Assembly: GCA_029933275.1 (NCBI GenBank)
Contig: JAOZOM010000129.1
Coordinates: forward strand, 1 to 5,222
Reading direction: 5' to 3'
Source: Anaerolineales bacterium
GTDB taxonomy: Bacteria; Chloroflexota; Anaerolineae; Anaerolineales; Villigracilaceae
DNA: 5,222 nt
Shown here: positions 1-5,222 of the stretch, one piece after another
Layout: every line of letters starts with the position of its first letter
How positions within the stretch are numbered: the stretch's first letter is position 1
Notes under the pieces: generated by a model
What the model saw: only the letters and a program-made list of their open reading frames with translations
What the model was told of the DNA's origin: nothing
Database searches by the model: none
Program-made: the position numbers and the translations under genes

Positions 1-32
1 CAAAACACATTAGAATAACGCAACGCCTCGTC

Positions 33-39
33 AAAGGAG
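33..39 (+). promoter_or_regulatory. Ribosome binding site for the EamA-family transporter
   Basis: AAAGGAG lies six bases before the TTG codon at 46-48 and is a near-consensus Shine-Dalgarno. It decides the start: an in-frame TAA at 16-18 closes the frame upstream, no ATG or GTG lies between it and 46, and the first internal Met is at residue 133, inside a membrane helix. It is the only strong Shine-Dalgarno in the window. Confidence 0.8.
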
Positions 40-45
40 TTCCTC

Positions 46-969
46 TTGCCCACAGAAAAACCTTCCTCCCTACGTTTGCTCATCGCCATCAGCATCGCTA
101 TTCTCGCGGTATCCACCTCCTCTGTTTTCATTCGCTTCGCCCAAGAAGAAGCCCCCTCGCTGGTGATTGCCGCGTCCCGCCTTTTACTGGCAAGCCTTTT
201 TCTCGCGCCGCCCGCCCTGCTCAAACACCGTGCGGAACTCCGCAAACTCACCCGCCAAGAACTCCTGCTCGGTCTCCTCTCCGGCATTTTTCTCGCGGTC
301 CATTTCGCCACATGGATCACCTCCCTCGAATACACCACCGTCACCAACTCAGTCGTCCTCGTCAGCACCTCCCCGCTTTGGGTTGCGTTACTTGCGCCGA
401 TTTTTCTCAAAGAGAAACTCACCAAAACCGTGATAATCGGGATGATTCTGACTCTTATCGGCGGGACAATTATTGGATTAAGCAACAACTGCGCGTGGGA
501 TGCAGGAATCAGCTGCTCGTTTCGCTCCGGATTTGGGCAGGCTGAGGCGTTAAAAGGCAATTTTCTGGCGTTAGCTGGGGCGTGGGCAATCGCGGGCTAT
601 TTGATGATTGGCAGAAAGCTACGCGCCAAAATGTCGCTTATCCCCTATATCTTCCTCGTCTACGGGATGGCAGCAATTGTCATGCTCATCATTTTATTCG
701 TTTCCGGGCAAACGCTATTCGGCTATTCCCCGATGACTTATCTCTGGCTACTTCTCATCGCTATTTTCCCCCAGCTTATCGGACATTCGACATATAACTG
801 GGCGTTGCGCTATCTCCCCGTCGCGCTCGTGGCAGTCGTCACCCTCGGCGAACCAATTGGCTCCAGCATCTTGGCTTTTGTGATATTAAAAGAAATCCCC
901 ACCATCTTGCAAATCATCGGCGGGATACTAATCTTAGCAGGAATTTATGTGACTTCGAGAAAAGAATAG
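46..969 (+). CDS. EamA/DMT-superfamily inner-membrane transporter, 10 TM helices
   Basis: This 307-residue protein looks like a drug/metabolite transporter of the EamA type, the usual length for the family. About ten hydrophobic segments are visible, near residues 10-28, 38-58, 73-92, 97-121, 127-145, 172-188, 197-219, 230-246, 253-280 and 286-303, forming two five-helix repeats. EamA hallmarks are a Pro-containing helix 4 (STSPLWVALLAP, 107-118) followed by KEKL, and the matching second-half segment VTLGEPIGSS (265-274) followed by LKE. Basic stretches at 60-70, 122-127 and 190-195 fall in loops predicted to be cytoplasmic, consistent with both termini inside. The loop between helices 5 and 6 (about 146-170) is longer than usual and holds Cys148 and Cys157. 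Translation starts at TTG. The coding strand is rich in C (26 C against 8 G in bases 61-120), with many CTC and TCC codons. Substrate cannot be predicted: family members export amino acids, metabolites or drugs. It converges on malQ, with 14 bp between stop codons. Confidence 0.9.
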   Translation: MPTEKPSSLRLLIAISIAILAVSTSSVFIRFAQEEAPSLVIAASRLLLASLFLAPPALLKHRAELRKLTRQELLLGLLSGIFLAVHFATWITSLEYTTVTNSVVLVSTSPLWVALLAPIFLKEKLTKTVIIGMILTLIGGTIIGLSNNCAWDAGISCSFRSGFGQAEALKGNFLALAGAWAIAGYLMIGRKLRAKMSLIPYIFLVYGMAAIVMLIILFVSGQTLFGYSPMTYLWLLLIAIFPQLIGHSTYNWALRYLPVALVAVVTLGEPIGSSILAFVILKEIPTILQIIGGILILAGIYVTSRKE

Positions 970-983
970 AAAACGCTCCAGTT

Positions 984-2468
984 CTATAAACGTCCCGAGT
1001 TTTCATTCAAAGCTCTCAGCTTCGCCATTAGCTCCTCTCCCAACATCTCTCCCCTCATTCGCCAAGACCAATTTCCCGCGGCGTGACCGGGGTAGTTCAT
1101 CCGCGCTTCGTTGCCGAGACTGAGTAAATCCTGCATCGGGGCAAGGACGAGGGCGGCGTGAGAATGCCAGAGTGCGCGGATGAGATCCCAAGCAATGTCG
1201 CTACCATCCACACTGAGATAGCGGCGAGCAAAATCCCGCTCTTGCTCGGAGGCGGAATCATACCAGCCGCGCGCGGTATCGTTATCATGCGTCCCCGTGT
1301 AGGCGACACAATTTTCGGGATAATGATGCGGCAGGAAGGGATTACTCTCATCCGAAAAACCAAATTGCAAAATTTTCATCCCCGGCAAGTTGAACTGGTC
1401 ACGTAGCTCGAAAACATCCGGCGTAATTTCGCCCAAATCTTCGGCGATGATGGGCAAATCGCCTAATGCCACTCGAAGGGCGTTAAAAAGCTCGGCTCCG
1501 GGACCGGGCATCCAGCGTCCATGCTCTGCGGTGAGATTTTTTGCCGGAACTTCCCAATAGCCCGCAAAGCCGCGGAAATGGTCGAGACGAACAATATCCA
1601 CCATCTTCAATATAGCGCGTAAGCGTTTAATCCACCACGCGTAATCTGTTTTTTTATGCTGCTTCCAATCGTAAAGCGGATTTCCCCAAAGTTGCCCCGT
1701 TTTAGAGAAATAATCGGGCGGGACTCCCGCAACCACTGTCGGGAGCTTTTTCTCGTCGAGAAAAAAGAGTTCAGGATTCGCCCAAAGATCTGCACTGTCG
1801 TAAGAAACGAAAATGGGAATATCGCCGATCATTTGGATTTTTTTCTTTTTTGCATATGCACGAAGTGAATCCCACTGACGGAAAAAGAGGTATTGATAAA
1901 AAGAAAAACGCTCAATCCCCACTTTAAGCTCTTTTTTTGCATTCGCCAAAACGGATTTCTCACGATTGCGTAAATCTGCATCCCAAGCCGACCATGAACC
2001 GCCCCCATTTGCCTCTTTCAGAGCCATGAAGAGGGCATAATCTTCGAGCCAATCGCTGTTTTTCTCACAGAAAATGTTGAAGTCGCGGCGAGCAAGTTTC
2101 GGGTCACGCGTGAAGCGAATAAAAGCTCTTTCGAGGAGATTCAGCTTCCAGCCGATGATACGCCCATAATCCACAAAATCGTCGTTAAAGTCCAAATCTT
2201 CCATCAAATCGTTAGGATGGAGGAGGTCATCTTCGAGTAATAAATCGGGGCTGATGAGGTAGGGGTTTCCCGCAAAGGTTGAAAAAGATTGGTAGGGAGA
2301 ATCGCCAAAACCAGTGGGACCGAGCGGAAGGGTCTGCCAGAGTTGACATCCAGAATCGTGCAGAAAATCGACAAAATCGTAAGCCGATTTGCCAAAATCA
2401 CCGATGCCGTAACGATTGGGAAGACTGGTGGGATGGAGGAGAATGCCGGAACTGCGGGAAAGGTTCAT
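984..2468 (-). CDS. malQ: 4-alpha-glucanotransferase (amylomaltase, GH77)
   Basis: Cytosolic GH77 enzyme that moves alpha-1,4-glucan segments between maltooligosaccharides, releasing glucose. From the chosen ATG it is 494 residues, typical of the compact bacterial amylomaltases of about 500. Family landmarks in order: N-terminal SSGILLHPTSLP (6-17), LWQTLPLGPTG (43-53), the substrate-loop region VAGVPPDYFS (246-255) followed by GQLWGNPLYDW (258-268), the nucleophile region RLDHFRGF (Asp296), the acid/base motif AEDLG (Glu343), and GTHDNDT (His394, Asp395). All three catalytic acidic positions are present. The open frame extends 47 codons upstream to 2609, but that stretch crosses the palindromic repeat and the 3' end of glgA and has no family resemblance. 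The ATG at 2466-2468 gives the conserved N-terminus. No Shine-Dalgarno is visible: the preceding bases on the coding strand are T7 then ACCCT. It lies 92 bp after glgA on the same strand, which suggests a shared role in glycogen metabolism. The stop is TAG. Confidence 0.96.
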   Translation of the reverse strand: MNLSRSSGILLHPTSLPNRYGIGDFGKSAYDFVDFLHDSGCQLWQTLPLGPTGFGDSPYQSFSTFAGNPYLISPDLLLEDDLLHPNDLMEDLDFNDDFVDYGRIIGWKLNLLERAFIRFTRDPKLARRDFNIFCEKNSDWLEDYALFMALKEANGGGSWSAWDADLRNREKSVLANAKKELKVGIERFSFYQYLFFRQWDSLRAYAKKKKIQMIGDIPIFVSYDSADLWANPELFFLDEKKLPTVVAGVPPDYFSKTGQLWGNPLYDWKQHKKTDYAWWIKRLRAILKMVDIVRLDHFRGFAGYWEVPAKNLTAEHGRWMPGPGAELFNALRVALGDLPIIAEDLGEITPDVFELRDQFNLPGMKILQFGFSDESNPFLPHHYPENCVAYTGTHDNDTARGWYDSASEQERDFARRYLSVDGSDIAWDLIRALWHSHAALVLAPMQDLLSLGNEARMNYPGHAAGNWSWRMRGEMLGEELMAKLRALNENSGRL

Positions 2469-2473
2469 AGGGT

Positions 2474-2541
2474 AAAAAAACCGCGGATTGTGCAGATTTT
2501 CGCCGATTTTGTTCAATCTGCATAATCTGCCAAATCTGCGG
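2474..2541 (-). terminator. Palindromic repeat with T-tract: probable intrinsic terminator/attenuator between glgA and malQ
   Basis: On the glgA/malQ strand a 61-nt imperfect hairpin (2541 down to 2481) is followed immediately by seven T residues (2480-2474). The outer stem pairs CCGCAGATT with AATCCGCGG, nine positions with one A/C mismatch and CCGC/GCGG at the base. A middle stem pairs GCAGATT with AATCTGC perfectly, and an inner stem pairs GCAGATT with AATCGGC around a 6-nt loop. Short unpaired bases separate the stems. A GC-rich stem base directly abutting a U-tract is the layout of a Rho-independent terminator, placed 20 bp after the glgA stop. The stem is longer and more interrupted than a classical terminator, so efficiency may be partial. 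The T-run ends 5 nt before the malQ ATG, so any malQ message initiated further upstream must read through it. Confidence 0.55.
2481..2541. repeat. Dyad array of six 7-mers (three GCNGATT facing three AATCTGC)
   Basis: On the + strand, GCGGATT (2483-2489), GCAGATT (2492-2498) and GCCGATT (2502-2508) are followed by a 6-base centre (2509-2514). Three identical AATCTGC units come next, at 2515-2521, 2524-2530 and 2533-2539. The AATCTGC copies are exactly 9 nt apart; the left copies are 9 and 10 nt apart. CC at 2481-2482 and GG at 2540-2541 close the outer arm. The element occupies most of the 92-bp glgA-malQ gap and codes for nothing recognisable. It resembles short dispersed intergenic palindromes (REP-like elements), but only one copy is in the window, so genomic repetition is unproven. 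Confidence 0.75.
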
Positions 2542-2560
2542 ATCACTTTCGAACTATTTT

Positions 2561-3994
2561 CTAAAGGGATTGATATAACGCCGCATATTTTTTGGCTGAA
2601 TTTTTCCACGAAAAATCTTCTGCCATCGCGTTGCGTTGTAAACTATGCCAATAATCTTGGTTTACGTAAGCTGCAAGAGCTTCACGAATAGCAACGGAGA
2701 GGGATTTCACGTTTTCCTTTTCAAAAACGAAACCCGTTTCGCCATGTCTAACCGTATCTTTTAATCCGCCGGTGTTACGCACAATCGGGATGCAACCGTA
2801 GCGCATCGCAATCATTTGCGAAAGCCCGCAAGGTTCGTAACGAGAAGGCATTAGGAAAATATCGCTGCCCGCATAGATTTTGCGCGCCAGCCTGTCATCG
2901 TAGCGGATTTCTACTTTCACGCGTTCGGGCATTTTTTTCTCTAGGCGTTTTGCCTGTTTTTCAAGAAGAGAATCGCCCGTGCCTAAAATGACTGCCTGCC
3001 ACGGGAATTTTCTCTTAAGTTTGGAGAGCGCATCTAATGCGAGGTCAATTCCCTTCTGGTTTGTCATTCGGGAAACAATTCCAAAAATCGGAGCAGAAGA
3101 ATCAATTTCTAATCCCATCATTTGCTGGAGGGCGGCTTTATTCCACGAACGTTCTTTCAAATTCTCAGAGGAATAATTATTCGGGATTGCAGAATCCTTT
3201 TGCGGATCAAAACTCTCTGCGTCAATACCGTTAATAATCCCTGTTAACGTATCTTTGTGAATCGTCAAGAAATTTTCTAGCCCAGCACCCTGTGCCGATG
3301 TTAGCATTTCTTTCGCATAAGTTGGCGAGACAGCAACGTTTTTCTTCGATGCCCAAATCCCCAACGGCAAAGGAAGCGTATGCGCCCATTCGGGCAAATC
3401 GGTTTGCGTTAACGGCAACCCATAAGCTGCCAAACGTCCTGTGAGATGAGGTCCTAAAAAGGGTAAATTATGAATCGTCAAAAGCGATTTCGTTCCGGAC
3501 ATTTCCCCGTCCCAATGTTTAATTTGCAAAGCATAAGCAGCCAAAGCTGTATGCCAGTCATTCACATGGACAATATCAGGTTGCCAATCAAGATGTTTCG
3601 TCATTTCCAGAGCCGCGAGAGAAAAGAAGGTATACTTTTCCCCGTCTAAAGCGGCATTTGAAGAATAGACCGATGCACTGGTTGTAATCGGCTCGCCAGA
3701 TACAAAATAAACAGGCATATCGCCCGAATGAGATGCGAAAATCTGTGCGTTGACCTCTCTTCCCGCGCGCGCTATCCCAAAACTAGCGATAGGTCGCAAA
3801 GTCGCCGCATCCGTGCGGATGACCATGTGCAATGGGATCGCCAAACGCACATCCAATTTAACGCCGCCCGTATCTTCTTCAGAGAGCGCACGCAACGCAC
3901 GCGGCAACGCCCCAGCGACATCCGCAAGCCCTCCAATTTTTACGAAGGGTGCGGCTTCTGCCGCAAGAAAAAGAACCTTAAGTGTTTTAGACAT
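2561..3994 (-). CDS. glgA: Glycogen (starch) synthase, GT5
   Basis: Cytosolic GT5 glucosyltransferase that adds glucose from a nucleotide sugar, normally ADP-glucose in bacteria, to the non-reducing end of alpha-1,4-glucan. It has 477 residues, the standard length. The N-terminal Rossmann domain opens with KVLFLAAEAAPF and the donor-binding KIGGLADVAGALP (19-31, the KxGGL motif). HVNDWHTAL (143-151), TIHNLPFLG (173-181) and AVSPTYAKEM (221-230) follow. The C-terminal domain shows NGID (255-258), SRMTNQKGID (308-317, with Arg309 and Lys314), LGTGD (337-341) and the signature SRYEPCGLSQM (384-394, Glu387). NTGGLKDTV (407-415) comes next. No key residue is missing. ATG at 3992-3994 places KVLFL six residues in, as in homologues; AAGGG just upstream on its strand is a weak, closely spaced Shine-Dalgarno. 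Its start faces the methyltransferase start 15 bp away. Glycogen synthase fits better than sucrose synthase-type GT4 because of the KxGGL motif and the length. Confidence 0.97.
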   Translation of the reverse strand: MSKTLKVLFLAAEAAPFVKIGGLADVAGALPRALRALSEEDTGGVKLDVRLAIPLHMVIRTDAATLRPIASFGIARAGREVNAQIFASHSGDMPVYFVSGEPITTSASVYSSNAALDGEKYTFFSLAALEMTKHLDWQPDIVHVNDWHTALAAYALQIKHWDGEMSGTKSLLTIHNLPFLGPHLTGRLAAYGLPLTQTDLPEWAHTLPLPLGIWASKKNVAVSPTYAKEMLTSAQGAGLENFLTIHKDTLTGIINGIDAESFDPQKDSAIPNNYSSENLKERSWNKAALQQMMGLEIDSSAPIFGIVSRMTNQKGIDLALDALSKLKRKFPWQAVILGTGDSLLEKQAKRLEKKMPERVKVEIRYDDRLARKIYAGSDIFLMPSRYEPCGLSQMIAMRYGCIPIVRNTGGLKDTVRHGETGFVFEKENVKSLSVAIREALAAYVNQDYWHSLQRNAMAEDFSWKNSAKKYAALYQSL

Positions 3995-4009
3995 AGCCCT
4001 TATTTTACT
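3995..4009. promoter_or_regulatory. 15-bp divergent spacer between the glgA and rRNA methyltransferase start codons
   Basis: Only AGCCCTTATTTTACT separates the two start codons, which point away from each other. It holds AAGGG, a weak Shine-Dalgarno for glgA on the minus strand, and an AT-rich core with poor -10-like hexamers (TATTTT on +, TAAAAT on -). I cannot call a credible -35/-10 pair for either gene. Because the spacer is so short, promoter elements for each gene must lie within the other's coding region, or further away. Confidence 0.35.
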
Positions 4010-5222
4010 ATGAAAAATTTAAATCTGCCCTCAGTTTCTAAAAGAAACATAGCAATTCAGATAACAAACGCTGCCGAACGCGCCATCCGACAAGGACACC
4101 CGTGGCTCTTTGAAAATGGGATTACCAAAGAAAGTCATCGCGGCAAAGCAGGAGATTTAGCCGTTATTTTTGATAAAAAAAGACGCTTTCTTGGGATTGG
4201 ACTATACGACCCCGCCTCAACGATTCGCGTCCGCATCTTACGTGTCCTGAAGCCAGCTACCATTGATGAGCATTTCTTCACAAAAAAACTGGATACCGCT
4301 AAAAAGCGGCGCATCCCTCTGCTGAATACCGTCACAAATGGCTACCGCCTCCTCCACGGCGAAAACGACGGGATGCCCGGTCTCATCATCGACCGCTACG
4401 CCGATACCGCCGTCATCAAACTCTATACCCCTGCTTGGATTCCGCATCTGCAAAATGTAATCGCAGCATTAGCTCAAGTCTCCCCCACCGAAAGAATCAT
4501 TCTCCGCCTAAACGACAGACTCAAAGAAAATAGCTACGGTCTCTACGACGGAATGATTCTCGTTGGAAAAGAAATAATCCCCCCATTAATCTTCTCCGAA
4601 AACGGACTACGCTTTGAAGTAGACCCTATCCGCGGGCAAAAAACGGGATTTTTCCTCGACCAACGCGAAAACCGTGCCAGAGTAGAGAAGTTAGCCAAAG
4701 GCAAACGCGTCCTAAACATTTTCTCCTACACGGGCGGATTCTCGGTCTATGCAGCACGCGGCGGAGCGAAAAAAGTAATCAACCTAGATGCCAGCAAACC
4801 GGCGATTGATGCCGCGAAGAGAAATTTCGCGCTTAATTTTGAAAATGTAGAACTTCACGAAGGCATCATTGGTGATGCTTTTGAAATCATGGCAAAAATG
4901 CGAAAAGAAAATCGCCTTTTTGAGATGGTGATTATTGATCCGCCCTCTTTTGCTCATAAAGAATCTCAAATTGAGGGCGCAATCCATGCCTATAAGAAAC
5001 TGACGCGGCTCGGATTAGGCATCCTCGCCCCCAAAGGGATCCTCGTCCAAGCCTCCTGCTCCAGCCGCGTGGACAGTGAGCTATTTTTCAACTCAGTCAA
5101 TGTCGCCGCTCGTCAGATTGGACGTTCGTTAAAAGAAATCGAGCGCAGTGGACATGCGCTCGACCATCCAATTGGCTTTCCTGAGGGGGAATATCTGAAG
5201 TGTTTATTTGCGGTTGCTAATT
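4010..5222 (+). CDS. rlmI: Class I SAM-dependent rRNA methyltransferase, RlmI-like (COG1092), 3' end cut by window
   Basis: The frame is open from ATG 4010 to the window edge, 404 codons with no stop. It reads as a full RlmI-type enzyme: N-terminal PUA RNA-binding domain with GHPWLFENGI (29-38) and GLYDPASTIRVRI (64-76), then GYRLLHGENDGMPGLIIDRY (111-130), then the methyltransferase. The latter has GQKTGFFLDQREN (209-221), SAM-binding VLNIFSYTGGFS (234-245), acidic Asp260, IIDPPSF (308-314) and ASCSS with Cys350. HPIGFPEGEYLK (386-397) is near the C-terminus. E. coli RlmI (about 396 residues) methylates C5 of 23S rRNA C1962. In that protein the matching YLK lies a few residues from the end, so only a few codons, perhaps just the stop, are missing here. 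The specific target base is inferred from the family. No clear Shine-Dalgarno precedes the ATG; no other ATG, GTG or TTG suits the conserved N-terminus. Confidence 0.92.
   Translation, partial: MKNLNLPSVSKRNIAIQITNAAERAIRQGHPWLFENGITKESHRGKAGDLAVIFDKKRRFLGIGLYDPASTIRVRILRVLKPATIDEHFFTKKLDTAKKRRIPLLNTVTNGYRLLHGENDGMPGLIIDRYADTAVIKLYTPAWIPHLQNVIAALAQVSPTERIILRLNDRLKENSYGLYDGMILVGKEIIPPLIFSENGLRFEVDPIRGQKTGFFLDQRENRARVEKLAKGKRVLNIFSYTGGFSVYAARGGAKKVINLDASKPAIDAAKRNFALNFENVELHEGIIGDAFEIMAKMRKENRLFEMVIIDPPSFAHKESQIEGAIHAYKKLTRLGLGILAPKGILVQASCSSRVDSELFFNSVNVAARQIGRSLKEIERSGHALDHPIGFPEGEYLKCLFAVAN

Noticed and set aside
1..18. Possible tail of an upstream gene ending QNTLE-stop at 16-18
   Set aside because: Only five codons are visible, and another frame also stops at 11-13; nothing supports a real gene end here.
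2483..2539. Short repeats considered as a CRISPR array
   Set aside because: Units are 7 nt with 2-3 nt gaps and half are inverted; there are no 23-47 nt repeats, spacers or cas genes.
2469..2609. Longer malQ form starting at 2609 (541 residues) overlapping the 3' end of glgA by 49 bp
   Set aside because: The extra 47 residues read through the palindromic repeat and glgA coding sequence and match nothing in GH77; the family N-terminus begins at the ATG at 2468.
3986..4006. TATTTT (+) and TAAAAT (-) hexamers as -10 boxes in the divergent spacer
   Set aside because: No properly spaced -35 hexamer accompanies either one, and the resulting start sites would leave almost no leader.
3750..4013. 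Plus-strand open frame of 87 codons antisense to the 5' end of glgA
   Set aside because: It is antisense to strongly conserved GlgA motifs, has low-complexity composition and no Shine-Dalgarno; it is a shadow frame.
4034..4048. Perfect inverted repeat GTTTCT-AAA-AGAAAC upstream of glgA, considered as an operator
   Set aside because: Six-base arms are expected about once by chance in a window this size, and it lies inside the methyltransferase coding sequence; no regulator is identifiable.
4135..4453. Minus-strand open frames antisense to the methyltransferase
   Set aside because: The plus-strand frame shows conserved COG1092 motifs throughout; the antisense frames have no recognisable domains or ribosome binding sites.

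Overview
This is a compact chromosomal stretch of a bacterium with mid-range GC. It holds four protein genes and almost no spacer. In order they are: a 10-helix EamA/DMT-family membrane transporter (+), a 4-alpha-glucanotransferase malQ (-), a glycogen/starch synthase glgA (-), and an RlmI-type (COG1092) rRNA methyltransferase (+), which runs off the right edge. No tRNA, rRNA, CRISPR array, insertion sequence, toxin-antitoxin or phage gene is visible. The taxon cannot be fixed from the sequence. The wording of the GlgA N-terminus and the glgA-malQ pairing would fit Chloroflexota such as Anaerolineae, but this is a weak guess from memory.

Layout: the transporter (46-969, TTG start with a strong Shine-Dalgarno) converges on malQ with only 14 bp between stop codons. 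malQ (984-2468) lies downstream of glgA (2561-3994) on the minus strand. The 92-bp gap between them holds the most structured non-coding feature here: a 61-nt imperfect palindrome of six 7-mers, three GCNGATT facing three AATCTGC, mostly spaced 9 nt apart. On the glgA/malQ transcript strand it is followed directly by seven T residues, so it looks like an intrinsic terminator or attenuator. The T-run ends 5 nt before the malQ start codon, and malQ has no visible Shine-Dalgarno. On the other side, glgA and the methyltransferase diverge with only 15 bp between start codons.

Function: GlgA elongates alpha-1,4-glucan from a nucleotide-glucose donor, and MalQ disproportionates maltooligosaccharides and glucan ends. 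Together they form a small storage-polysaccharide module; glgB, glgC and glgP are not in the window. The transporter and the rRNA methyltransferase have no evident link to it. I do not see an undescribed multi-gene system. The items worth follow-up are the palindromic repeat/terminator at the glgA-malQ junction and the very tight divergent start pair.
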